64,000 bases of DNA, taken from Haloterrigena turkmenica DSM 5511 (lineage in GTDB: Archaea; Halobacteriota; Halobacteria; Halobacteriales; Natrialbaceae). The stretch is taken from contig NC_013743.1 in NCBI RefSeq assembly GCF_000025325.1, positions 2,046,001 through 2,110,000 on the forward strand. The letters run 5' to 3'. The translations under genes and the position numbers were made by a program. The notes beneath the pieces were generated by a model. It did not search any database and was not told the origin of the DNA. It was given only the letters and a program-made list of their open reading frames with translations. The number at the start of each line of letters is the position of its first letter. Position 1 is the stretch's first letter. Positions 45,843 through 55,120 of the stretch are shown piece by piece.

Positions 45843-45900
45843 TCCTCACCGATCGGCCATCCCGCGGTTCCCACCGCGGGTATCGATCCTCACCGTTCGG
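45843..45900. promoter_or_regulatory. hairpin framed by direct repeats upstream of the copper-binding protein gene
   Basis: CCCGCGG-TTCCCA-CCGCGGG (45861-45880, perfect 7-bp arms) is flanked by near-identical 14-bp direct repeats TCCTCACCGATCGG (45843-45856) and TCCTCACCGTTCGG (45887-45900). It lies 58 bp before the ATG at 45958. A candidate operator for metal-responsive control; no regulator is assigned. Confidence 0.4.
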
Positions 45901-45957
45901 TCGGATCGCCGTGGCCTGTGGATAACAAAGCCGGTCGCCGGCGCTCCTTCAATCGCA

Positions 45958-46311
45958 ATGGCACTGACTCAGATCGACCACGTCAGCGAGAACGAGAAGA
46001 TGCAGGAGTGCATCGACAACTGCTTCGAAGCCGCGCAGGCCTGCGAGTGGTGTGCCGACGAGTGCGCCGGCGAGGGCGAGGAGATGGCCGAGTGTCTTCG
46101 ACTCTGTCGCGACGTCGCCGACTTGACGACGATGCACGCGCGGTTCATGGCCCGCAACTCGAATTACAGCGCGGAACTCGCCGAAGCCTGCGCCGGCGCC
46201 TGTGAGGAATGCGCTGAGGAGTGTGAACGCCACGACGCCGAGCACTGTCAGGTCTGTGCGGACGCCCTCCGCGAGTGCGCGGAGACCTGCCGAGACATGG
46301 CGTCGGCCTGA
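45958..46311 (+). CDS. cysteine-rich four-helix-bundle copper-binding protein (DUF326/Csp-like)
   Basis: 117 aa with 15 cysteines spaced as along helices: CIDNCFEAAQACEWCADEC, CLRLC, CAGACEECAEEC, CQVCADALRECAETC. This is the DUF326 / copper storage protein pattern, in which inward-facing Cys line a four-helix bundle and bind many Cu(I). No signal peptide, so cytosolic. Likely buffers or stores copper; the blue-copper dehydrogenase at 13620 shows this organism needs copper, but no direct link is shown. Confidence 0.9.
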   Translation: MALTQIDHVSENEKMQECIDNCFEAAQACEWCADECAGEGEEMAECLRLCRDVADLTTMHARFMARNSNYSAELAEACAGACEECAEECERHDAEHCQVCADALRECAETCRDMASA

Positions 46312-46383
46312 TCGGAGCGGCCACGTGCCCCGAATCGGCGACTACGAGTGAGACTGCCGTTCATCGAGCCACGATCCCGGATC

Positions 46384-46755
46384 ATGGACGCGACAACGAA
46401 AGTGACCGCCGGCGGGAACGGGATACTCGGGGGCTGGCTGATCGCGGCCCCGTTCGTCTTCGGGGCACCAGCGGTCAGTCGCTGGAACGACGTTGTCGTC
46501 GGCACGGTAGTGCTGCTCGTCGTCGGCTACGACCGCATTGGAACCGACGGCCGAGGTCCCGCGAGCGCGACCGGTGCGAGACTCGTCGCGATCCTCGGGC
46601 TCTGGCTCCTCCTCGCCCCGTTCGTCCTCGGCTTCGGGGGGCTGCCCCTGTGGAACGACGTCGCCGCGGGGACCGTCGTGACGAGTTTCGGCAGCTACGA
46701 CGCGTACGCTTCGGCCGCCGGCCACGAGCGGTCCGTTCGCGGCACCGCCGAATAG
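46384..46755 (+). CDS. SPW-repeat membrane protein
   Basis: 123 aa from ATG 46384. Two homologous halves, each with a membrane helix pair and a divergent SPW core: APAVSRWNDVVVGTVVLLVVG and GLPLWNDVAAGTVVTSFGSYDA, in the pattern (S)xWNDVxxG. Four hydrophobic segments in total. SPW proteins are widespread, function unknown. Confidence 0.78.
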   Translation: MDATTKVTAGGNGILGGWLIAAPFVFGAPAVSRWNDVVVGTVVLLVVGYDRIGTDGRGPASATGARLVAILGLWLLLAPFVLGFGGLPLWNDVAAGTVVTSFGSYDAYASAAGHERSVRGTAE

Positions 46756-46801
46756 TGCCCGCCGAAGCGATAGCGAACCGAACGCCGACCATGCCGACCA
46801 T

Positions 46802-46819
46802 GACCGCATTCTCGCGGTC
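46802..46819. terminator. possible stem-loop between convergent genes
   Basis: GACCGC-ATTCTC-GCGGTC, a perfect 6-bp inverted repeat with a 6-nt loop, between the stop of the SPW gene (46755) and the stop of the CopG gene (46841). Archaeal termination mostly relies on T-runs, so the role is uncertain. Confidence 0.25.
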
Positions 46820-46840
46820 GGATTGCGGCTCTGGAACCGA

Positions 46841-47092
46841 CTATTCCGAGGCGGAACCGTCCCGACTCTCGTCGTCGGGCTCGAGCCTTCGGTGTCGCTC
46901 GAGGAGCTGTCGGACGCCGGCCCGGAGGGCTTCGCTCCGGGAGTGGTAGACGCCGTCGTCGACGAGCGACTCGAGGGCCGCGAGCTGCTCGTCCGTGGCA
47001 CGGAAGGTGACACGGTCGAGCGTTGGACCGTCCTCGAGTCGAGAGTGAGTGGGCTCGGCGACGATATCGTCGGGCGACGAGCTACGCGACAC
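46841..47092 (-). CDS. ribbon-helix-helix (CopG-like) DNA-binding protein
   Basis: 83 aa. The RHH core is RVTFRATDEQLAALESLVDDGVYHSRSEALRAGVRQLLERH, with the strand RVTFRA and the two helices joined by the SRSEALRAG turn, as in NikR/CopG-type regulators. Short acidic tails at both ends. Likely a dimeric repressor; targets unknown. A companion toxin gene is not seen next to it. Confidence 0.85.
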   Translation of the reverse strand: MSRSSSPDDIVAEPTHSRLEDGPTLDRVTFRATDEQLAALESLVDDGVYHSRSEALRAGVRQLLERHRRLEPDDESRDGSASE

Positions 47093-47414
47093 TATCGGTC
47101 ACCTCATTGGGGTCGCGACCGACTCGCGAGTCGGCTGTTCGTTCGTCACCCGTCGCTGCGTGTCCCATGCTCGTTTTCGTGGGGACCATACGCTGGGGAG
47201 GGGATCGCCAGTAAAAAGGACTCGCGTACCGAAGTGAAAGTGAAACTGAAGGGTTCGGAGCGAGCTGACGTGGAACGTCGGTTTTCAGTCACCGCGAACC
47301 ACCGGTCGATCGCCGTCGATCCGTCGGGTCGGACCGTGTGATTTCGGTGTCCGGCGGACAGCGTTATGCCCGTCGGACCCCTGTACGTGACGCGGGCAAC
47401 CGCAGAAACCAACC
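47093..47414. other. 322-bp spacer
   Basis: No gene seen. Both neighbouring genes point away, so it should carry divergent promoters. An AGTAAAAAGGACTC stretch near 47210 is a candidate for the minus-strand one. Frames here are basic and not haloarchaeal in composition. Confidence 0.45.
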
Positions 47415-47972
47415 ATGCCCGAAGATACGCATTCATCCGCCACGAGTAGTGCAACTGACACCGATCGATTCGAACGACTCGAGGGCGCCGACTACGACCG
47501 CGTCACCGAGTTCCTTCGCGACCGCGTCGCCTTCACGGCCCGCGAGTGGGCGGTCGCTCGCCTCTGTGCCGACTTTCGAACCGGGACGGGCGTCGAGATG
47601 ACGACTATCGGGGAACACCTTCCCGACCTCGTCCCCTTCATGGACGACCAGTACACGCGTCAGGCCGTCTACCAATCTCGGCGATCCTTCGAGGACAAGG
47701 TTCGTGAAGCGGGCGCGACGTTCCTCTACGGCGCCTACGCCGACTTCTTCACGGCCGACGAGGTCGACGATATCGTCTACGAAGCGACGGAGGTCGCGCG
47801 GTTTCTGATCGAAGTCGAAGGAGCTTCCCTCTCACCGACCGGCGAATCGGACGCGGAAGAACGGATTAAAGCGGCGATGGAAGCCGTCCACCGCTCGAGT
47901 CGCGACCTTCGATACGACCGCTGTCCGAACTGCGGCGAGCGACTCGGGGAGGACGCGATCGAATCGGAGTGA
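47415..47972 (+). CDS. conserved haloarchaeal protein (DUF5806-like)
   Basis: 185 aa. A helical body (EFLRDRVAFTAREWAVARLCADFRTGTGVEMTTIGEHLPDLVPFMDDQYTRQAVYQSRRSFEDKVREAGATFLYGAYADFFTADEVDD, shortened: FTAREWAVARLCADFRTGTG ... FLYGAYADFFTADEV) precedes an acidic segment and a C-terminal CPNCGE zinc half-motif. The family assignment is from memory and tentative. The helix-rich N-terminus could be an HTH-like fold. Function unknown. Confidence 0.7.
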   Translation: MPEDTHSSATSSATDTDRFERLEGADYDRVTEFLRDRVAFTAREWAVARLCADFRTGTGVEMTTIGEHLPDLVPFMDDQYTRQAVYQSRRSFEDKVREAGATFLYGAYADFFTADEVDDIVYEATEVARFLIEVEGASLSPTGESDAEERIKAAMEAVHRSSRDLRYDRCPNCGERLGEDAIESE

Positions 47973-48151
47973 AATGATAGAATCGAGGTTCACGAGACCG
48001 TTACCGAGGTCAGTACTGCTCCCGACTGATAGGACGATGCTCCGAGCGAAACGGGACGACTGACCGTCGGTACGAGCGAATTCCGCTCGAGACAGTGACT
48101 TCGGATCGGCCACAGGATACTTACCGCTAAGGCAGAGTCTCTCTGCATCGA

Positions 48152-49765
48152 ATGGATTCTGAGGGCGATATTACTCGACGGCGGCTGCTCCGAACCGTTC
48201 CAGTGGCCGGCAGCGTCGGCCTCGCCGGCTGTGCCGAGCAGACCGGCGACGAGACTGGCAACGGAACAGATACCACTGGGAACGAAAGCGACGAAGAACC
48301 GACGCAAACCGAATCCGAGACCGAAACCGACGACGAACCCGAGGAAACGCCGGATCCACCGAACGTTGAGAGTCAGATCATCCAGCGGGACAAGCCAGCG
48401 ATAACGAACGTCCGCCACGTCGTCGAAGGGACGATGACGTGGCCGTCGATCGGCTGGGAAGACCTCGTCGATTCCGATCTCCTCGGCGTCTGGGAAACGA
48501 CGGACGAACGGCTCTACTTCTCATACAATCGTGAGTTCGTCGTGAATGGGGCAGATTACCAGTACAGTGGCGGGTACGCCACACGGAACGGCTATCTCTA
48601 TCTCAAATACGAGTCAGGGGCCTCGCAGGAGTTCCAGTACCGAATCGAGGGCGGTCGATCAGCACCGATCCTCGAGCTATACCAGAACGGGGAACGCAAG
48701 GCCACGTACGAACAGACGGAGACGGAAGACGATCAGCGAGGTCCAGTTGCGGTAGCCGAAGATCAGATCGCCGTTCCCGAACAGAATGCGACCACGAAAC
48801 GCGAAGACGTCCAGACCGGTGCAGTGGGATCAGGCTTTATCGTCTCGCCTGACGGTACCGTCGTCACGAACGCACACGTCGTCGGCGCGCATCAAAACTC
48901 GGAAGAGACGGCGTACGAGCGGTTCGCAGTGAAGCAGAGCGAAGCGCTCCGACAGGACCTCTCGTCGAGTGGAAGCTTGACCGACGAGCAGGTGGAGGAG
49001 ACGGGTCGGATACTGTACGAGGAGATAATGGGCTACTACGAGGAAAACGGAACCCTCCGAGACGTCTCCGAGTCGGTACACGTCCTGAACGGGAAGGCGA
49101 CGACCGACGACGACCTCGAAGTCGAGAGCTGGTCCGCCGAGGTCGAGACCGCGGGGACCGTCTACAAGGAGGACGACGGAGAGCCGTCGATGGGCCGCGA
49201 CATCGCGGTACTGGACATCGACGGGGAGAACCTCCCGACGGTGACGCTCGGTAGCGCGAACGACCTCAGCACCGGCGAAAACCTCTACATCATCGGCTAT
49301 CCGGACATCGGTATCAGCGAGTTCTTCGATACCACGAACACTACTCTCGAGCCCACGATGACGACCGGCATCGTCAGTGCGCGGCGCGAACTCAACACCG
49401 GAATCAACTCGATCCAGACCGACGCGGCGATCAACGGCGGCAACAGCGGCGGTCCGATGTACAACAGCGACGGTGAGGTCGTCGGCGTCGCGACGTTCAG
49501 CCCCAACGATGCTCAGATCCAGGACATCCAGTTCGGCCTCCCGATCGAAATCACGACGGGATTCCTGACCGAACTTGGCATCGAGAACACCACGGGCGAG
49601 ATGCAGTCCGCCTACGAAGCGGGTCTCGATGCCTACTGGCGTGGCGACTGCGAGACGGCGACGGCGAAGATGGAGACCGCCCTCGATCTGTATCCAGATC
49701 ATCCGCAAGCGCAGTCGTACATCACGGACTGCGAGAACGGCGAGGCGCCCGGACAGGGGTCGTAA
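48152..49765 (+). CDS. HtrA/DegP-like S1C serine protease lipoprotein with C-terminal TPR-like unit
   Basis: 537 aa. Tat-type lipoprotein signal ITRRRLLRTVPVAGSVGLAGC (lipobox Cys27), an acidic Thr/Glu linker (30-70), an extra domain (75-190), then a trypsin-like domain with His242 (VVTNAHVVG), Asp350 (GRDIAVLD) and Ser432 (GGNSGGPM). About 100 residues are inserted between His and Asp. The usual PDZ domain is absent; residues 485-525 (AYEAGLDAYWRGDCETATAKMETALDLYPDHPQ) form one TPR-like hairpin. Likely a cell-surface protease for misfolded exported proteins. Confidence 0.9.
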   Translation: MDSEGDITRRRLLRTVPVAGSVGLAGCAEQTGDETGNGTDTTGNESDEEPTQTESETETDDEPEETPDPPNVESQIIQRDKPAITNVRHVVEGTMTWPSIGWEDLVDSDLLGVWETTDERLYFSYNREFVVNGADYQYSGGYATRNGYLYLKYESGASQEFQYRIEGGRSAPILELYQNGERKATYEQTETEDDQRGPVAVAEDQIAVPEQNATTKREDVQTGAVGSGFIVSPDGTVVTNAHVVGAHQNSEETAYERFAVKQSEALRQDLSSSGSLTDEQVEETGRILYEEIMGYYEENGTLRDVSESVHVLNGKATTDDDLEVESWSAEVETAGTVYKEDDGEPSMGRDIAVLDIDGENLPTVTLGSANDLSTGENLYIIGYPDIGISEFFDTTNTTLEPTMTTGIVSARRELNTGINSIQTDAAINGGNSGGPMYNSDGEVVGVATFSPNDAQIQDIQFGLPIEITTGFLTELGIENTTGEMQSAYEAGLDAYWRGDCETATAKMETALDLYPDHPQAQSYITDCENGEAPGQGS

Positions 49766-50338
49766 TTACGAGTACGTTTCTGGGTTCCACTCGCCACCGA
49801 GTTCCGTCCGTTTAGTGGTCTCGAACGAGCCGCCTTCGAAGATCGTCACGCGACCGGTCTCCTCGCTCAGCGTCAGCGTCGAGATCACGTTCGTCCGTCT
49901 CGAGGTGTCCAGCGCGCTCATGTGCCGGGACCCCATCCACTCCTCGTACTCGTCTCTCTGCTCGTCGAGGGTCTCGAGTTCCTCGGGCATCAGATCGGTA
50001 AAGCGGACCATCTGTTCCTGCACGACGCCGTCGACGCTGACGACGAGCGCGCCGTCCCGCGTCATCGCGACCTCGCGGGCCGTCTCGTAGAAGCTCTCCA
50101 GATCCAGACAGACGTCCCGGCAGCGGTCGGTCGGCCACGTGTTCCGCCCCATCGGGTCCGCGAAGTCCGCGACCGACGGGCCCGTGACAACCGCGACGTA
50201 CATCCCCGGCCCCTTCACGTACTGTTCGCCCCACCGATCGAAGTTCAGGCTGATCGACTCGAGCGCGTGGTGGAGACAGTCGATCAGCTCCCGGACCCCG
50301 TCGTGGGTCTCGTAGGCGATTCGCAGCTCGTCGTCCAT
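49766..50338 (-). CDS. dacZ: diadenylate cyclase DacZ (DisA_N domain)
   Basis: 190 aa from ATG 50338 (MDDELRIAYETHDGVREL); an upstream ATG at 50359 adds seven residues. The DisA_N signature is present: Asp95-Gly-Ala in TRDGALVVSVDG and Gly-Ser-Arg-His (136-139) in GSRHMSALDTSRRT, the ATP-binding and catalytic loops. Domain size fits the haloarchaeal DacZ family, which makes c-di-AMP from two ATP and in Haloferax is reported essential and tied to osmotic control. Divergent from the Bax1 gene, 113 bp away. Confidence 0.87.
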   Translation of the reverse strand: MDDELRIAYETHDGVRELIDCLHHALESISLNFDRWGEQYVKGPGMYVAVVTGPSVADFADPMGRNTWPTDRCRDVCLDLESFYETAREVAMTRDGALVVSVDGVVQEQMVRFTDLMPEELETLDEQRDEYEEWMGSRHMSALDTSRRTNVISTLTLSEETGRVTIFEGGSFETTKRTELGGEWNPETYS

Positions 50339-50451
50339 ACCGGCTTTTGGGACCGGCACGCCGTAACCCCGGTGCCTGAACGGCCCCGTCGGGTCCGTCG
50401 GGCGGTTCGGGAGCGGACCACTTTTTGCCGCGCCGCGCCGATAGCGACCGA

Positions 50452-52038
50452 ATGCTGACCAAGGACCTGCTCCGCGTCTCGCGGGCCGGAGGCGGCTACC
50501 ACCTCCAGTTCGCCGATCGGGAGCACCGTCCGCTCGCCGCCCGCGTCATTGGGACGTATCAGGGCCACGTCGGCGAATCTCGCGCGGAACTCGAGGCGGC
50601 CGTGACTGAACTTGAACGCGGTGCGGACGATTTCAAGCTCGTCAGAGGGCTGTCGGCGCTGCTCGAGCGCGACGCGACGTTCGAGACCGACGCCGAGATC
50701 GATCCCGAACGCGCTCGTCGGGCTGCCTTCGAGGCCGCCGAGGCCGTCGGCGTCGTGACCGAGGACGAGCGTGCGATGGCCCTCGTTCGCGCCGGCGAGT
50801 CGCTGGGCGTCTCGGCCGACGACGTCGCGGGGGCGCTGTACGCCGACCTCGAGGAGCGGCAGGTCCTCATCGAACTGGCGTCGCGGTGGGAGCCGGACGA
50901 GCTGGTGGCCCAGTACAACCTCTCGCTGGCACAGACCGCCCTTTTCGACGCAACCGAGCTTCGGGTCCGCTCGAGCGATCCGAAGGCGCTCGTTTCGGCG
51001 ATCAAGCGACTGCGACTGATGTACGAAATTCGACGGCTGGAGAACGACGAGGTCGGCGAAGCGCCCGATCGAGGCATCGCCGAGCGCGAGGTGATCGTCA
51101 CCGGGCCGACCCACCTCTTCCGGGCGACCCGCCGGTACGGCACTCGGTTTGCCCGCCTCTTGCGGACGGTCGCGAAAGCCGAGGAGTGGCGCCTCGAGGC
51201 GACGATCGACGACCGCGGGACCGAACGGACGCTCCGTCTGTCCCACGAGGATCCCGTCCGCGTCCCCGACGCAGAGCCAGTTGCCGAGGTCTCCTTCGAC
51301 AGCGGCGTCGAGGCCGATTTCGCCGCGCGCTTCTCGACTCTCGATCTCGAGTGGGATCTCGTGCGCGAACCCGCGCCCCTCGCGACGGGAACGCGGGTGA
51401 TGATCCCCGATTTCGCGTTCGACTATCGTCCTGGGGGCAGCGCCCGCAGGGACTCGTCGGACGAGTCCGACGGAGGGCACAGCGAGTTCCGCGTCTACTT
51501 CGAAATCATGGGCTTCTGGACGCCCGAGTACGTCGAGAAGAAACTCGCACAGCTGTCGGACCTCGAGGACGTCGAACTGATCGTCGCCGTCGACGAGTCC
51601 CTCGGCGTCGGCGAGGAAATCGCGGCCCGAGACTTCCGGGCGATCCCCTACTCCGGAAGCGTCCGGCTGAAGGATGTCGCCGGCGTCCTCCGGGAGTACG
51701 AGCGCCAACTCGTCGCCGAGAGCGCCGCCGCGCTGCCGGACGAACTGTGCCCCGACGAGGACGTACTCTCGCTCGAAGCGCTGGCCGGCCGGCGGGGCGT
51801 CAGCGAGGACGCGCTGGTCGACGTCGCGTTTCCGGACCACGTGCGGGTCGGCCGGACGCTCGTCCGGCCGGCCGTCCTCGAGTCGCTGGCGGACGAGATC
51901 GAGGCCGGAATGGCGCTGGCCGACGCCGAGAAGATCCTCGAAGCGGCCGGATTCAGCGATTCGAGTGCGATCCTCTCGGAACTCGGTTATCGCGTCGAGT
52001 GGGAGGGGCTGGCCGGCGGGACGCTCGTCGAGCGGTAG
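50452..52038 (+). CDS. Bax1-type nuclease (DUF790), partner of XPB
   Basis: 528 aa from ATG 50452 (MLTKDLLRVSRAGGGYHLQF). DUF790 landmarks: ADDFKLVRGLSALLERDATFE, SRWEPDELVAQYNLSLAQTALFDATELRV, the nuclease-like core MIPDFAFDY and FRVYFEIMGFWTPEYVEKKLAQL, and VELIVAVDESLGVG. Bax1 is the DNA-bubble endonuclease that binds archaeal XPB. Its XPB partner lies at 42963-44420. Residues about 329-345 (GSARRDSSDESDGGHSE) come from an in-frame palindrome at 51450-51468, inserted between two conserved strands. Confidence 0.88.
   Translation: MLTKDLLRVSRAGGGYHLQFADREHRPLAARVIGTYQGHVGESRAELEAAVTELERGADDFKLVRGLSALLERDATFETDAEIDPERARRAAFEAAEAVGVVTEDERAMALVRAGESLGVSADDVAGALYADLEERQVLIELASRWEPDELVAQYNLSLAQTALFDATELRVRSSDPKALVSAIKRLRLMYEIRRLENDEVGEAPDRGIAEREVIVTGPTHLFRATRRYGTRFARLLRTVAKAEEWRLEATIDDRGTERTLRLSHEDPVRVPDAEPVAEVSFDSGVEADFAARFSTLDLEWDLVREPAPLATGTRVMIPDFAFDYRPGGSARRDSSDESDGGHSEFRVYFEIMGFWTPEYVEKKLAQLSDLEDVELIVAVDESLGVGEEIAARDFRAIPYSGSVRLKDVAGVLREYERQLVAESAAALPDELCPDEDVLSLEALAGRRGVSEDALVDVAFPDHVRVGRTLVRPAVLESLADEIEAGMALADAEKILEAAGFSDSSAILSELGYRVEWEGLAGGTLVER
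51450..51468. repeat. in-frame palindrome inside the Bax1 gene
   Basis: GGACTCGTC-G-GACGAGTCC, perfect 9-bp arms, embedded in a Ser/Asp/Arg-rich insert between FDYRPG and FRVYFEIMGF. It preserves the frame. It is the third such palindrome in the window (also 2457-2502 and 24457-24477). Confidence 0.65.
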
Positions 52039-52311
52039 TCGGACCGTCGCGTCGTCGGTGCGAACGACGACGTACGGAAGCCTCGAGCGCATTGGAGCGG
52101 CGGTTCGAGAGGTGTTCGCGGATCGATAGCTCGGATCCCCAACTCGAAATCTACTAGGATTCCGAGAGATGCCCCATCAACATCATCTTTAGTTATATAC
52201 GTTTTTTCGGTCGGCTTCGTCGGGTCACGTTCACACGTGTCGGACTCCGGAGAGGGTTCGATCCAATTTCTTTAGTACGCAGACTTAACCGAGTGAGGTG
52301 TCAAAGAAGGA

Positions 52312-52776
52312 ATGTGCATCCCTGTGACCAACCACCGTGATACCGAGCCGATACAGATCCTGCTCGTCGAGGACAATCCCGGTGACGTTCGGCTGGTGGA
52401 GGAAGCGTTCCGCGAAGCGGGCGTCGAGACGACGTTCCATACGGCCCACGACGGCGATACGGCCCTCGAGTTCCTTCGCGATCAGCGGGCCGACGTCGAC
52501 CCCTCCGACCTGAGTCTGGTCCTCCTCGATCTGAACCTGCCCCGGACGAGCGGGTTCGACGTCCTCGAGGCGATCAAGACGGAGCCGGACGTGAGTGCGC
52601 CGCCGGTGCTCGTGCTCACGAGTTCGGAGGCGACCGAGGACATCGCCCGGAGCTACGAGCTCTGTGCGAACGCCTATCTCACCAAACCGAGCGATCCCGA
52701 CGAGTTCACCGAGATCGGCCGAGCCGTCGAAGCCTTCTGGTTCGACGAGGCGACGTTACCCCCCGCGTCCGCGTGA
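52312..52776 (+). CDS. single-domain response regulator (receiver)
   Basis: 154 aa. Start of receiver ILLVEDNPGDVRLVEEAFREAG (acidic pocket), phospho-acceptor Asp in VLLDLNLPRTSGFDVLEAI, Thr/Ser in VLVLTSSEATEDI, Lys in NAYLTKPSDP. This is a Rcp1-like stand-alone receiver, common in haloarchaea. No output domain, so it acts by protein contact after phosphorylation. A cognate histidine kinase is not in the window. Confidence 0.93.
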   Translation: MCIPVTNHRDTEPIQILLVEDNPGDVRLVEEAFREAGVETTFHTAHDGDTALEFLRDQRADVDPSDLSLVLLDLNLPRTSGFDVLEAIKTEPDVSAPPVLVLTSSEATEDIARSYELCANAYLTKPSDPDEFTEIGRAVEAFWFDEATLPPASA

Positions 52777-52863
52777 CTCCGTTCTGCGAGCGCCGACCGT
52801 CGATCCGACCGCCAGCCGAGCGTCGGCCCCAGCGTTATCCCGCCCGCCGTCCTACGATCGACT

Positions 52864-53830
<967 letters not shown>

Positions 53831-53968
53831 AGCTCGGCTATACCGATTCCACGGAGGCAACTTGCGGGTTTGTGCGCACTTCTCTGGGACTTTCGTAACC
53901 GTCGGAACGTGATTTCGGGATTCGTCGAGTCGCGACACTCGTGGTCGGACGGAAAACACGTCCACGAT

Positions 53969-54919
53969 TCACGTCGCCCGCGCACGAGTCGTGACGTAGA
54001 TCCCCGCCAGTACGACGACGCCACCGAGAACCGTCACGACTTCCGGAACCTCCCCGAGCAACGCGAGCGCGAGAATCGCGCTCCCGACGGGTTCGCCCAG
54101 TAACGAGACGCTCACGACGCTCGACTCGACGTACTTCAGCGCCCAGTTGATGACCGTGTGCCCGAACATTCCCGGTACGAGCGCCATCGCGAGGAAGAGC
54201 CCCCACTCCGTCTGGGAGTAGCCGAGCAGCGGCTCACCGGTCCCGACGGCGAGGAAGCCGAGGGCGACGGCACACGCAGCGTAGACGACGAACGTGTACG
54301 CGAACAGCGAGAGCCGCTGGCGAAGCGAGCGTCCCGTGAGGGTGTAGACGGCGCCGACGACCGCGCCGGCGAGCGCGAGGGCGTTGCCGTAGAGTTGGGT
54401 CGAGCTATCCGCGAACGCGGTGGCGAGCGCCGCGACGATGTCGCCGCCACCGAACAGCGGGCCGACGACGAGCGGACCGACCGACATCGCGAACGCGCCC
54501 GCGAGCGCGACGGCCATCCCGCCGACGATCCGCGGCGTGAGTCGTTCGTCGAGGAGGGCCGCCGCGCCGGCGCCGACGAATATCGGCTGGGTGGTGATCA
54601 GCGTCACTGACGCCGCCACCGTGGTCCACTCCAGACTCTCGAAAAAGCTCGCGAAGTGGGCGGCGAGCGCCAGCCCGGAGCCCGTAGCGAAGACGAGGTC
54701 GCGTCTCGAGATCGCCCGGAGGTCATCGACGTCGCGGAGCGCGAACGGCGCGACCGCGGCCGTCATGAATAGCACGCGGTAGAACGCCTTCACGACGCTC
54801 GGCGCCCCGCTCCACCGGACGAGAATCGCGCTCGTGCTGATGGCGGTGATCGCGACTGCGACGCCGAGCATCGGGTCGACCCGCTCTTCCAGCGGGAGCG
54901 ATGCCGTCCACCGAGTCAT
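53969..54919 (-). CDS. DMT-superfamily (EamA) transporter
   Basis: 316 aa with ten predicted membrane segments in two EamA repeats. Landmarks: GVAVAITAISTSAILVRWSGAPSVVKAFYRVLFM in helix 1-2, AAHFASFFESLEWTTVAASVTLITTQPIFVG, and GMFGHTVINWALKYVESSVVSVSLLGEPVGSAILALALLGE in the second repeat. A drug/metabolite exporter-type protein of the cytoplasmic membrane; substrate unknown. It shares family with the gene at 56208-57230. Confidence 0.9.
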   Translation of the reverse strand: MTRWTASLPLEERVDPMLGVAVAITAISTSAILVRWSGAPSVVKAFYRVLFMTAAVAPFALRDVDDLRAISRRDLVFATGSGLALAAHFASFFESLEWTTVAASVTLITTQPIFVGAGAAALLDERLTPRIVGGMAVALAGAFAMSVGPLVVGPLFGGGDIVAALATAFADSSTQLYGNALALAGAVVGAVYTLTGRSLRQRLSLFAYTFVVYAACAVALGFLAVGTGEPLLGYSQTEWGLFLAMALVPGMFGHTVINWALKYVESSVVSVSLLGEPVGSAILALALLGEVPEVVTVLGGVVVLAGIYVTTRARAT

Positions 54920-55120
54920 ACCGTGAGTGGGTATCGGCCCGCCCTAAGTGTGCGGACTTCGAGACCTGAGAGGTTGACCGTGCGTAGTACGCGCGTATTC
55001 GCCGGCGAGATGCTATTGACGCCCACGGCGACCGGAGGTGAGTCGACTCGCGGCGCTACGGCACGGGCGCGTCCAACTGTTTTACCCGCCGGCGATGACC
55101 CTCGACTCGAGAGGATTCGA

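Noticed and set aside
50284-52092. A minus-strand frame opposite Bax1
   Set aside because: It overlaps both Bax1 and DacZ in conflicting frames; the DUF790 and DisA_N signatures fix the true frames.
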